Origin: QYQL01 sp037128135
GTDB taxonomy: Bacteria > Verrucomicrobiota > Verrucomicrobiia > Chthoniobacterales > Terrimicrobiaceae
DNA: 64,000 nt
Direction of reading: 5' to 3'
Assembly: GCA_037128135.1 (NCBI GenBank)
Contig: JBAXXD010000001.1
Location: forward strand, 80,559-144,558
Shown: positions 50,899 to 59,195 of the stretch, piece by piece
How the letters are laid out: every line of letters starts with the position of its first letter
Numbering within the stretch: the stretch's first letter is position 1
Program-made: the position numbers and the translations under genes
Notes under the pieces: model-generated
Databases searched by the model: none
The model's input: the letters and a program-made list of their open reading frames with translations, nothing else
Told to the model about the DNA's origin: nothing

Positions 50899-51494
50899 AT
50901 GGCGCGGATCCGGCGGCGCGGTGCGGGCGCGGCGCGGCCGTGCCGTGCGCGGTTGTCTTCCTTCTTGCGGCGGCGCTGGGCGGCGCCGAACCGGATCTGA
51001 GGAACGGCGAAGCGGCGGCCTCGTCCGCCCGCCCGTGGCGGAGCCTCTTCCAGGAGCCGCCCACAGAAGCCTTCCGGAAAGCCGTTGCCCGGATCGACAA
51101 ACTTCAGGTCTTCGAGGGGCTTCCCGATCCCCGCACGCAACCCGATCTTCACCGGAGGGAAATGCTGCGCGGCGATGTCATCGCCCTCGGGGGAGCCGGC
51201 TTCTACAGCAGCCCGCTGACCCTCCCGGATTCCGAAATCGCCGCCCTCCGCCAGCTCTTCGATCCGGGAAATCCTTTCTCGCCCGGAGGAGGAGGAAATT
51301 TCTGCGGGAAATTCCATCCGGATTATGTTCTGGTTTGGAAGGATGGGGAGGCCGTTTACCTCGCGCAAATCGGTCTGGGCTGCCAGGAGATCCACGCGAC
51401 CGGCCCGTCTCTCGACCTCCACCGCTACATCCCGCCGGATACCTACGGGCGGCTTCAAAAAATCCTCGGGAAGTATTCCGTCAACCGGCCTTGA
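50895..51494 (+). CDS. Exported protein of unknown function (199 aa)
   Basis: It starts in an ATGA overlap with the preceding gene, supporting co-translation. Residues 1-32 form a signal peptide (core VPCAVVFLLAAALGG). The mature part has no recognised domain; features include IALGGAGFYSSPLTLPDSEI, a glycine run near 128-133, and a Cys pair that may form a disulphide (NFCGKFHPDYVLVW, LGCQEIH). The coupling to a BioD/DRTGG protein is unexplained. Confidence 0.65.
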   Translation: MNGADPAARCGRGAAVPCAVVFLLAAALGGAEPDLRNGEAAASSARPWRSLFQEPPTEAFRKAVARIDKLQVFEGLPDPRTQPDLHRREMLRGDVIALGGAGFYSSPLTLPDSEIAALRQLFDPGNPFSPGGGGNFCGKFHPDYVLVWKDGEAVYLAQIGLGCQEIHATGPSLDLHRYIPPDTYGRLQKILGKYSVNRP

Positions 51495-51542
51495 TCCCGG
51501 GCTGGACAGACCGGCCGATCCTGCTAACATTTTATGTGTTCT

Positions 51543-51995
51543 ATGAAACAGACCCAACACGCATTCCGGTTCCTCTCCGCCCTCGTGCTGCTCGCTGTGG
51601 CCGCAGGTTGCGCCGCCGAGCTCAAGAGCAAAGAAAACATGGCGGTAGCCGCCGGATTCCAAGTCATCACCCCGGTCAAGCCGGATCAGGTCGCGCTCCT
51701 GCCGACCCTGCCCAAGGACAAGGTCACGCGCATCACCTACCATGAGAAAACCTACTACGTCCTGCCCGACGTGAAAAAAAACCAGGCCTATGTCGGCGGC
51801 GCCAAAGAGTATCAATCCTATAAGCAGCTTCGCCTCGCCAAACAAATCAGCAACCAAAACCTCGAGGCCGCACAGATGAACCAGATGGCCTCGGAGAACT
51901 GGGGCGGCTGGGGCGGTTGGGGCGGATACGGAGGACTCGGCTGGGGCGGAATGGGAATGGTCGGCTACGACCGGGTGGGCGCAGTCCGGCGCTGA
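51543..51995 (+). CDS. Small lipoprotein with Gly/Trp-rich tail
   Basis: 150 residues from ATG 51543; ATG 51534 would add three. The signal ends with the lipobox AVAAGC, giving a lipidated cysteine near residue 23. The mature part contains TYHEKTYYVLPDV and a Gln/Asn-rich stretch. The tail is an unusual Gly/Trp/Tyr run (WGGWGGWGGYGGLGWGGMG) which may bind surfaces or other glycine-rich proteins. Function unknown. It is convergent with the L,D-transpeptidase gene. Confidence 0.7.
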   Translation: MKQTQHAFRFLSALVLLAVAAGCAAELKSKENMAVAAGFQVITPVKPDQVALLPTLPKDKVTRITYHEKTYYVLPDVKKNQAYVGGAKEYQSYKQLRLAKQISNQNLEAAQMNQMASENWGGWGGWGGYGGLGWGGMGMVGYDRVGAVRR

Positions 51996-52203
51996 TCCGC
52001 GTCAACAGGGAACAAAACGGCTTCGGGACGCGCGGCCTTTTTTTCGCGCGGGCTCGGAGATTGGAGGGCGCATCTCCCTAAAGTCATAAAACAGGGGATC
52101 GCGCGTCTCACCCGTGTGGACACTGATTTTCGTCTCGAATGGGGCCATCCGTTTTCCTCGCCCTTTCATTTTCTCCGAGCGAGGTCAGGATGCCTGACAA
52201 GGG

Positions 52204-52899
52204 TCAATGGACGATGCTCACCGGAGTCCCGCCGGGAGCGTTCTGGAAAAACTTTTCCGCGGCGCCGTGCGGGAGGCGGATGCACCCGTGCGAGGCCGGG
52301 TAGCCCGGGAGGTAGCCGGCGTGCATGCCGACGGCGCCGGAGACGCGCAGGAAATACGGCATGGGCGCACCCTGGAACCTTGTGCCGGGCGGACGCCGGT
52401 CGCGGTTGACCCCGACGTTGCTCACGACGACATTCCCGGCCGCATCCACATAGTCGCCATAGAGGGTCGAGATGTGGGCGGCATTTTTTTCCAGCACGGA
52501 AAAATTTCCCGAGGGAGTGACGAACCCCTCGCGCCCGGTCGAAACCGGGGCGCGGCCGACCTCGACGCCGGCTTTGTAGAACCGGGCGGTCTGGTCGCCG
52601 AGATCGATGATGATCGAAGGAGCGCCGGAGACACCGTCGCCCCACCACGACCATTGCGGCGTGGGCAGGAGAGGCGCCGCGGCACGCATTTTCGGGCCGC
52701 CGCGGGTCGTGTAGTAAAAGATTTCCCCGTTCGGCCCGAGGTAGGCGGTCGAATAATCCGGATAGTTGCGCGGGGCGGGAGACCTTGACGCGCACGAGCA
52801 GAGGAGGAGGGAGACAAGGAGGAAGGCCGGGAAAATGTGCGGCCTGCGGCCCGGAGAGACGCCCATGCCCCATGGTTCATGTGCCCGCTCTCTGCTCAT
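52204..52899 (-). CDS. L,D-transpeptidase (YkuD domain), lipid-anchored
   Basis: 231 residues. A lipobox-like LLLCSC ends the signal near residue 36. The YkuD catalytic motif is complete: HAGYLPGYPASHGCIRLP with the invariant His, and Cys in SHGCIR. These enzymes cross-link peptidoglycan or anchor lipoproteins to it. Translation may begin at ATG 52899 or 52866 (MGVSPGRRP); the shorter form has the better signal peptide. It follows the RND pump gene by 12 bp on the same strand, so it may share that transcript. Confidence 0.88.
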   Translation of the reverse strand: MSRERAHEPWGMGVSPGRRPHIFPAFLLVSLLLCSCASRSPAPRNYPDYSTAYLGPNGEIFYYTTRGGPKMRAAAPLLPTPQWSWWGDGVSGAPSIIIDLGDQTARFYKAGVEVGRAPVSTGREGFVTPSGNFSVLEKNAAHISTLYGDYVDAAGNVVVSNVGVNRDRRPPGTRFQGAPMPYFLRVSGAVGMHAGYLPGYPASHGCIRLPHGAAEKFFQNAPGGTPVSIVH

Positions 52900-52911
52900 C
52901 GGCGCGGATCT

Positions 52912-55900
52912 TCAGGGTTCCGGCGGCTTCTCCGGCGGCGCATCCTCCTTGCGCCCGGCAAAGAATTTTTCGACGACGTAGAAGCTGGCGGGGATGAGGA
53001 AGATCGCGAGGAGGGTGGAGGCGAGCATTCCGCCGATGACGGTGGTGCCGAGGATCCGGCGGGAGACGGCTCCCGAGCCGGAGGCGACCGCGAGCGGGAC
53101 GGTGCCGAGGATGAACGCGAACGCGGTCATGAGGATCGGCCGCAGGCGAAGCTTCGCACCGGCCAGCGCGGCCTCGAGCGCGGGCTTCCCTTTCTCGTAT
53201 TCGTCCTTCGCAAACTCGACGATGAGGATTGCATTTTTTGCGGCGAGGCCGATGAGCATCACGAGTCCGATCTGGGCGTAGAGGTTGTTCTGCATCCCGC
53301 GAACCGTCAGGCCGGCGAACGCCCCGAAGACGGCGATCGGCGTCGTGAGCAGGACGCTGAACGGCAGCGACCAGCTCTCGTATTGCGCGGCAAGGATGAG
53401 GAAGACAAAGAGCAGCGAGAGCCCGAAGATCGCGGCCGGCGGCACCCCCTGCGCCGCCTGCTGCTCCTGAAACGACATGCCGAAATAATCGAAGCCCATG
53501 CCGGCGGGCATGTTCTGCGCGAAGACGTCCTCGAGCGCACGCATCGCCTGCGCGGTCGAATAGCCGGGCGCGACCCCCGCGTTGATCTGCGAGCAGCGGA
53601 ACATGTTGTAGCGCATCGTGAACTCCGGCCCGAACGAATGCCTCTCGCGGATGAACGAGTTGACCGGCACCGCCTGGCCTTTGGTGTTCGTCACATAGAA
53701 AAGCCCGAGGTTGTCGATGGTCGTCCGGTATTCCCCCTCGGCCTGGATATAGACCTGCCACTGGAGGCCGAAGCGGTTGAAGTAGTTGACGAAGTATCCG
53801 CCGAGAAACGTCTGCACCGTCTGGTAGGCGTCGGTGAGGCTCACCCCCTGGATCATCGCCTGCGCCTCGTCCACATCAAGGTAGATCTGCGGAACATCCC
53901 AGAGCGAGGTCGTGAACAGCCCGGTGAGCTCCGGCCGCTCCTGCGCCTTCTCCATGAAGAGCTGCGTGTTCTTCGCGAGAAACTCCACGGACGCGCCGGT
54001 GCGGTCCTCGAGCATGAACGTGACCCCGCCCGCCGTGCCAATACCGGGGATCGCCGGCGGCGGAAACGCGAACGCGGCGGTCGGTTTCGCCAGTTGCACG
54101 AGCTCGCGGTTGATGTTCGCCTGGATCGCGTCCACCTGGAGTCCGGCGGCCGTGCGCTCGGCCCAGGGTTTCAGCGTGATGAAAAAGAATCCGGTGTATG
54201 TGCTCTGGACGGTGCTCAGCAGGTTGAAGCCGACGACCGAGGTCACTAATTCCACACCGGGCGTCTTGCGCAGGATCTCCTCGATCTCCGAGGAGGCGGC
54301 GTCGGTCTGCTGGAGCGAGGACGCGCGCGGAAGCTGCACGACCCCGAATAGATACCCCTGATCCTCCTCCGGAATAAATCCGGTCGGCATCCGCGCACCA
54401 AGGCCCAGCCCGGCCAGCGCCAGCAGCGCGATCAGCGCGAGGCTGATCACAAACTTCCGCATCAGCCCGCGGCACACCCCGACGTAGCCGTCGGTCGCCG
54501 CCCCGAAAACTTTGTTGAACCATCCGAAGAACGCGCCGAGCGGCCCGCGCGTCTCCTTTTTCGGGCGGAGCAAAAGCGCGCCGAGCGCCGGACTGAGCGA
54601 GAGTGCGTTGAACGCGGAGATGAGCACCGACACGGCCATCGTCACGGCGAACTGCTGATACATCGCCCCCGTGATCCCCGGGATGAACACCGTCGGAATG
54701 AACACCGCCGCCAGGATCAGCGCGATCGCGACCACCGGGCCGGAGACCTGCGCCATCGCTTTGATCGCCGCGTCCTTCGGCGACAGCCCGGCCTCAATAT
54801 GGTGTTCGATCGCCTCGACCACGACGATCGCATCGTCCACAACGAGCCCGATCGCCAGCACCAGGCCGAAGAGCGATAGCGTGTTGATCGAGAATCCGAG
54901 CATCGGAAAAATCGCGAACGTCCCGATCAGCGAGACCGGCACCGCGATCAGCGGGATCAGCGTCGCGCGCCACCCCTGCAGGAAGATGAAGACCACCAGG
55001 ATCACCAGCAGCATCGCCTCGAAAAGCGTCTTCACAATTTCCTTCATCCCCTCGGTCACCGCCAGCGTCGTGTCCAGAGCGACCGTGTATTGAAAATCGT
55101 CCGGAAACAATTTCGCCTGCTGCTCGAACAACGCTCGCACCTGCTTCATCGTGTCCACCGCATTCGATCCGGGGAGCTGGTAAACGCAGATGATCGCGGC
55201 GTTCTGGCCCTGGAACCGGCCGCGCAGGTTGTAGACCTGCGCGCCAAGGTTCACCTTCGCAACGTCCTTGATCCGCACGATCGAGCCGTCGGAATTCGCG
55301 CGGATCACGATGTTTTCGAAATCCTCCGCCTTCACGAGGCGCCCGGTCGTGTTCACCGTGAACGTGAAGACCTGCCCGTTCGGGACCGGCTCGGCGCCGA
55401 TCTGCCCGGCCGGGTTCACGTTGTTCTGCGCGTTGACCGCGCGGATGACCTCCGGAACCGTGATGTTGAGCGTCGCGAGCCGGTCCGGCTGCACCCAGAT
55501 CCGCATCGCGTATTGGCCGGCTCCGAAAATGCTCACGCTGCCGACCCCGTTCACGCGGGTCAGCGGGTCGTTGATGTTGATGTAGCCGTAGTTCGCAAGG
55601 AACGTCGGGTCGTAGGTCCCCTTCGGCGAATACAGCACGAAGACGCCCAGAGGCGACGAAAGCGCCTGCTGGACCGTGACCCCGAAGTTGCGCACGTCGG
55701 CGGGAATCTGCGGCGCGGCCTGCGTCTGCCGCATCTGCGCCAGGATCTGGTCGGTCGTCGGCACGGTGTTTGTGCCGAAGATGACGTTGAGTGTCATCAT
55801 CCCGTTGTTCGCGTTGATCGAATACATGTATTCCATGCCCTCGACCCCGCTCATCTGCTGCTCGATCGGCGTCGCGACCGACTGCTCGACTGTCAGCGCG

Positions 55901-56058
55901 TCCGCGCCCACATACGTCGTCTGCACCTGGATCTGCGGCGGGACGATGTTCGGAAACTGCGAGACCGGCAGCCCGGCCATCGAGACCAGCCCGACAATCA
56001 CCGTGATGATCGCAATGACCATCGCCACGATCGGACGGCGGATAAAAAAGTTCGACAT
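52912..56058 (-). CDS. RND efflux transporter, AcrB/HAE1 family inner-membrane pump
   Basis: 1048 residues, normal for AcrB-like pumps. It begins MSNFFIRRPIVAMVIAI with the first membrane helix. Helix 4 carries the proton-relay aspartates in GLVVDDAIVVVEAI, and helix 10 the lysine in LAAKNAILIVEFAKDE. Two large periplasmic loops lie between helices 1-2 and 7-8. It expels drugs, detergents or other amphiphiles using the proton gradient, with the adaptor encoded 3 bp upstream. No TolC-type outer-membrane channel is in the window. Confidence 0.95.
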   Translation of the reverse strand: MSNFFIRRPIVAMVIAIITVIVGLVSMAGLPVSQFPNIVPPQIQVQTTYVGADALTVEQSVATPIEQQMSGVEGMEYMYSINANNGMMTLNVIFGTNTVPTTDQILAQMRQTQAAPQIPADVRNFGVTVQQALSSPLGVFVLYSPKGTYDPTFLANYGYININDPLTRVNGVGSVSIFGAGQYAMRIWVQPDRLATLNITVPEVIRAVNAQNNVNPAGQIGAEPVPNGQVFTFTVNTTGRLVKAEDFENIVIRANSDGSIVRIKDVAKVNLGAQVYNLRGRFQGQNAAIICVYQLPGSNAVDTMKQVRALFEQQAKLFPDDFQYTVALDTTLAVTEGMKEIVKTLFEAMLLVILVVFIFLQGWRATLIPLIAVPVSLIGTFAIFPMLGFSINTLSLFGLVLAIGLVVDDAIVVVEAIEHHIEAGLSPKDAAIKAMAQVSGPVVAIALILAAVFIPTVFIPGITGAMYQQFAVTMAVSVLISAFNALSLSPALGALLLRPKKETRGPLGAFFGWFNKVFGAATDGYVGVCRGLMRKFVISLALIALLALAGLGLGARMPTGFIPEEDQGYLFGVVQLPRASSLQQTDAASSEIEEILRKTPGVELVTSVVGFNLLSTVQSTYTGFFFITLKPWAERTAAGLQVDAIQANINRELVQLAKPTAAFAFPPPAIPGIGTAGGVTFMLEDRTGASVEFLAKNTQLFMEKAQERPELTGLFTTSLWDVPQIYLDVDEAQAMIQGVSLTDAYQTVQTFLGGYFVNYFNRFGLQWQVYIQAEGEYRTTIDNLGLFYVTNTKGQAVPVNSFIRERHSFGPEFTMRYNMFRCSQINAGVAPGYSTAQAMRALEDVFAQNMPAGMGFDYFGMSFQEQQAAQGVPPAAIFGLSLLFVFLILAAQYESWSLPFSVLLTTPIAVFGAFAGLTVRGMQNNLYAQIGLVMLIGLAAKNAILIVEFAKDEYEKGKPALEAALAGAKLRLRPILMTAFAFILGTVPLAVASGSGAVSRRILGTTVIGGMLASTLLAIFLIPASFYVVEKFFAGRKEDAPPEKPPEP

Positions 56059-56061
56059 GGG

Positions 56062-57198
56062 CTATTTGGCCGGCGTCGGCGCCTGGTCGGGTTGCGCGAC
56101 AACTTTCATTCCGGGACGGGCTTTTTCGATCCCTCCCACCACAACCTTGTCGCCGGCTTTCACCGCGCCCTTGACCACCTGGAGCGGGCCCTGCACCGGG
56201 CCGAGATGAACCGGCACCGCCTTGACCGTGCTGTCGGGCTGCAGCACAGAGACAAAAAAATTCCCCTGCATCTCAACGGTCGCCGCCTGCGGCACAAGGA
56301 TCGCTCCCGTAATTTTCTCCACCGGTGCGGTGACCCGCCCGAACAGCCCCGGACGCAGGACGCTCTTCGCATTCGGGAAAAGCGCGGTGATCTGGATCGT
56401 CCCGGTCGAGGTGCTCACCTGCCGGTTCACAAAATCGAATGTGCCCATCTCGGAATAGACCGAACCGTCGGCCAGCGTGAGCTTGATTCGCCCGACCGAA
56501 GCCTCCACTTTCCTCGATTGGAGACCGGCCAGCAGCTCGGCCGCCTGCAAATACTCGGCCTCGGTGATCGAAAAATTCATCTTCATCGGATCCACCTGCG
56601 AGAGCTGGGTGAGGATCGACGTCTTCCCTCCCGGGCCGACGAGGTCGCCAATCTGCGCCTGGGCGACGCCAGCGATCCCGTCGAACGCGGCCGAGATCGT
56701 GCAGTAATCGAGGTTCACCTGCGCCGCCTGCATCTGCGCCTGCGTGGCCGCCGCCGCCGCGAGCGCAGCCTGGGTGTCCTGATACGAGGTGTCGTATTCC
56801 TGCTGGCTGATGACCTTCGTTTTATAGAGCTGCGCCTGGCGCTCCAGCGTGATCTGCGCAAGCTGCGCCTGCGCGACCGACCGCGCGTAGTTCGCCTGCG
56901 CCTGCGCCAATGCAGCCTGGAACGGACGGGGATCAATCGTGAAAAGCAGGTCGCCCTTCTTCACCGCCGAGCCCTCCTTGTAGTTTTGCGTGAGAAGATA
57001 CCCGGTGACCTGCGCCTGGATGTCGCTGTTCAGGAATCCGTCGAGCAGCCCGACCCACTCGCCCGTCGCCACCACATCCTGCTGCACCGCCGGCGTCACC
57101 GTCACGAAAACCGGAGGTACCTCGGGCTTCGGCTTTTCACAGGCCGCAAGAAAAATGACGGCAAAAAGAAAACCGGTCGTGGAGAGTTGGCGCATCAT
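56062..57198 (-). CDS. RND efflux periplasmic adaptor subunit, lipoprotein
   Basis: 378 residues from ATG 57198. The lipobox FLAAC anchors it to the inner membrane. Biotinyl-lipoyl halves are at GYLLTQNYKEGSAVKKGDLLF and DYCTISAAFDGIAG, separated by an alpha hairpin rich in Ala/Gln (about 100-165). Beta-barrel and membrane-proximal domains follow, ending in VVVGGIEKARPGMKV. It couples the AcrB-type pump to an outer-membrane channel. The open frame extends upstream to 57924, but the extra residues lie opposite the beta-lactamase-like gene. Confidence 0.93.
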   Translation of the reverse strand: MMRQLSTTGFLFAVIFLAACEKPKPEVPPVFVTVTPAVQQDVVATGEWVGLLDGFLNSDIQAQVTGYLLTQNYKEGSAVKKGDLLFTIDPRPFQAALAQAQANYARSVAQAQLAQITLERQAQLYKTKVISQQEYDTSYQDTQAALAAAAATQAQMQAAQVNLDYCTISAAFDGIAGVAQAQIGDLVGPGGKTSILTQLSQVDPMKMNFSITEAEYLQAAELLAGLQSRKVEASVGRIKLTLADGSVYSEMGTFDFVNRQVSTSTGTIQITALFPNAKSVLRPGLFGRVTAPVEKITGAILVPQAATVEMQGNFFVSVLQPDSTVKAVPVHLGPVQGPLQVVKGAVKAGDKVVVGGIEKARPGMKVVAQPDQAPTPAK

Positions 57199-57323
57199 GG
57201 GCTGCCTGATTAGCAGGTTCCCCCACGGGAGGAAAGACGCAAATCGCCCCGCAAAACCGCCCGGCTTTTTCCGCGTTGCGGCCCCTCTGGAGGAAAGCCC
57301 GCGCCCTTCCCCTGCCCTCCTGT

Positions 57324-58484
57324 TCAGCGGCCGTCTTCCGGCGCGTATAGAGCGCGGAGGAGCGCCCGGGTGCGTTCGCCGGGCAGCACGCCGGCCTCCA
57401 TCTGGTTCATCACATAGCCGAAGCCGATGCCGGAATCCGGGTCTGCAAATCCGAGGCTCCCACCCGCTCCCGGGTGCCCGAACGCCCGCAGCGAACGCCC
57501 GAGCAGACCGCAGGGTTTTCCGGCGTCCGAAGGATCCATCATGAAGCCCGCGGAAAAAGACGTTTCCATCCGGAGGATTTGATCGAACCCCCGCGAGAGG
57601 CGGGCGGACATCCAGCCGGGCGCGCGCGCGCCGAAATAGGAAACCCCTTCCCACCTGCCGCCGGCGGCGAGCATGGCATAGAATTTCGCGAGCGAGCGGG
57701 CCGAGCCGATCCCGCCCATCGACGGGATCGGGGCCGAGCGGGCGGACGGGGAGTTCATCGCCGAGACCGCCGCGAGCCCCCCAGGCGAGGCAAAGGCTTT
57801 GCGGGTCAGGGAGTCCGCGCGGCCCATCGCCTCGACAAACGACGGGCTCCCGGCTGGCTCGCCTGCGCGGGGAGGAAGGATGGTGGCCGCGCGGGAGTGC
57901 TCGGCCTCCGGCAGACCGATCCAAAGATCGAGCCCGAGCGGATCTCCGAATTCCCTGCGCCAGTAGCGCCCGAGCGGAATCCCCCCGGCGATCCGCCGCA
58001 CGATCTCATCCACGATGAATCCGAACGTCCGCGGCCCGTAGCCAGGCCCTGCGGCGGCATCCGCGAACGGCACCTGCTCCTCGATCGCCCGCACCACCCC
58101 CTCGTGATCCATGACCGAGAGATCCGTGCGGTCGAGCGCTCCGAGACCCGCGCTGTGCGAGAGCACCCGGCCGATGGTGATCCCGCCCTTCCCGCCGCGC
58201 GCGAATTCCGGCCAGACCTCCGCCACGCGGGTTTCGAGCCCGAGCCCGGCGCGCTCGATCGCGTGCAGCGCGCACGCCGCCGCCATGCCTTTCGTCGCCG
58301 ACCAAATCAGGACGAGCGTCTCCGGCCCCCAGGGGATTTCCCGCGCGGCATCCCGAAACCCGCCGCAGATGCCCGCAATCTCGCACCCGTCCTGCCAGAC
58401 GGACACCGCGGCGCCGACCTCGCGCCCGAGAGTGAAATTGCGCTCGAATGCCAGGCGCAGCCGGGTGGCGGGATCGGAGCACAT
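57324..58484 (-). CDS. Serine hydrolase of the class C beta-lactamase family
   Basis: 386 residues. The catalytic SxxK is SATKG (Ser62, Lys65), the Tyr of the YxN motif is replaced by a YGP stretch (PGYGPRTFGFIVDEIV), and the third motif is HPGAGGS. Such proteins include EstB-type esterases, D-aminopeptidases and PBP homologues, and only rarely true beta-lactamases. No signal peptide is visible, which argues against an envelope role. Transcribed away from the RND pump region with 125 bp between. Confidence 0.85.
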   Translation of the reverse strand: MCSDPATRLRLAFERNFTLGREVGAAVSVWQDGCEIAGICGGFRDAAREIPWGPETLVLIWSATKGMAAACALHAIERAGLGLETRVAEVWPEFARGGKGGITIGRVLSHSAGLGALDRTDLSVMDHEGVVRAIEEQVPFADAAAGPGYGPRTFGFIVDEIVRRIAGGIPLGRYWRREFGDPLGLDLWIGLPEAEHSRAATILPPRAGEPAGSPSFVEAMGRADSLTRKAFASPGGLAAVSAMNSPSARSAPIPSMGGIGSARSLAKFYAMLAAGGRWEGVSYFGARAPGWMSARLSRGFDQILRMETSFSAGFMMDPSDAGKPCGLLGRSLRAFGHPGAGGSLGFADPDSGIGFGYVMNQMEAGVLPGERTRALLRALYAPEDGR

Positions 58485-58768
58485 GAAATTAATAAAGCCC
58501 GGAAGAAATCCGCCCGAGTTCTCCAGGCGGCCCCATCACGAAATGAGGGAGTCGGCCAGGTGGCCTGAATTTGTTGTCCGTCCCAATGTGGCCCCGCGCA
58601 GCCGAAAGGGTGCGTTCCCTTGTCATGCACATCACCTTAACGCGCCCCCAAAGGTTTTCAACCCGCTTTGTTTTTCCTGTTTGTTTTTCCCGGGCGCCCC
58701 TCCGCCCCCCGCCTACCGAAAGGCTCACCATCCGCAAAAACCCATCCCGCACGCCAACTAAAACATTT

Positions 58769-58800
58769 ACAAAGAATGTCCCACCTGGGACAGAATTTGT
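58769..58800. repeat. REP-like palindrome, copy 1
   Basis: 32-bp imperfect palindrome built around GTCCCACCTGGGAC, with ACAAA / TTTGT at the ends. Followed by AAATTTCCTG, as copy 2 is followed by GAACTTTCCTG, so the repeated unit is longer than the palindrome. Starts 122 bp before copy 2. Confidence 0.8.
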
Positions 58801-58890
58801 AAATTTCCTGATGGGGAGTAAGCAGACGTATTGCCTAAGAAAAGCGCCATTCACAAAAATTCACCCGCATAAAATCCTCCGGACCGCATA

Positions 58891-58922
58891 CAAATAATGT
58901 CCCAGGTGGGACATTATTTGTG
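58891..58922. repeat. REP-like palindrome, copy 2
   Basis: 32-bp perfect palindrome: arms ACAAATAATGTCCCA and TGGGACATTATTTGT around a central GG. In shape and context it resembles REP elements mobilised by RAYT (Y1-type) transposases, though no such gene is in the window. Confidence 0.85.
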
Positions 58923-59007
58923 AACTTTCCTGGCGGAGTGGAAGAGAGGCCGGGGAGAGGATGGGGACGCCTTTGAAGGGGGGTCGCCTTGTTGAGGGCG
59001 GCATTCC

Positions 59008-59059
59008 GCGAGCAACGTGCTGCGAGCAATGTTCTGCGACATTCCGCGAGCAACATTCT
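59008..59059. repeat. 14-bp tandem repeat
   Basis: Three 14-bp units, GCGAGCAACGTGCT, GCGAGCAATGTTCT and GCGAGCAACATTCT, with a shortened 10-bp unit (GCGACATTCC) before the last. It lies about 140 bp upstream of the GGDEF/EAL gene. Confidence 0.75.
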
Positions 59060-59195
59060 TGCTTTTTTGCGGGGCTGATTGGAAAGTGGCGTCGGAAGCA
59101 AGGAACCTCGGAGCAAGGCCGGGGGCATTTCAGGATATGATGGAAGATCACGAAACAAAGCCGAAGCCCTCTTTGGGGGAGCAGGCGTTCCGGGG

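Larger units (their letters stand above)
58485..59195. other. 711-bp intergenic region filled with repeats
   Basis: This gap between two divergent genes contains two 32-bp palindromes (58769, 58891) and a 14-bp tandem repeat (59008). Several open frames exist, up to 121 codons, but they run through these repeats and match no family. No promoter is assigned. Confidence 0.6.

Noticed and set aside
55090..57213. 707-codon plus-strand frame opposite the RND pump and adaptor genes
   Set aside because: Translation is rich in Arg, His and Asp repeats typical of antisense reading of GC-rich genes; the minus strand has complete RND family proteins.
57324..58484. True class C beta-lactamase conferring resistance
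   Set aside because: No signal peptide and no canonical YxN motif; the wider serine-hydrolase family is a safer call.
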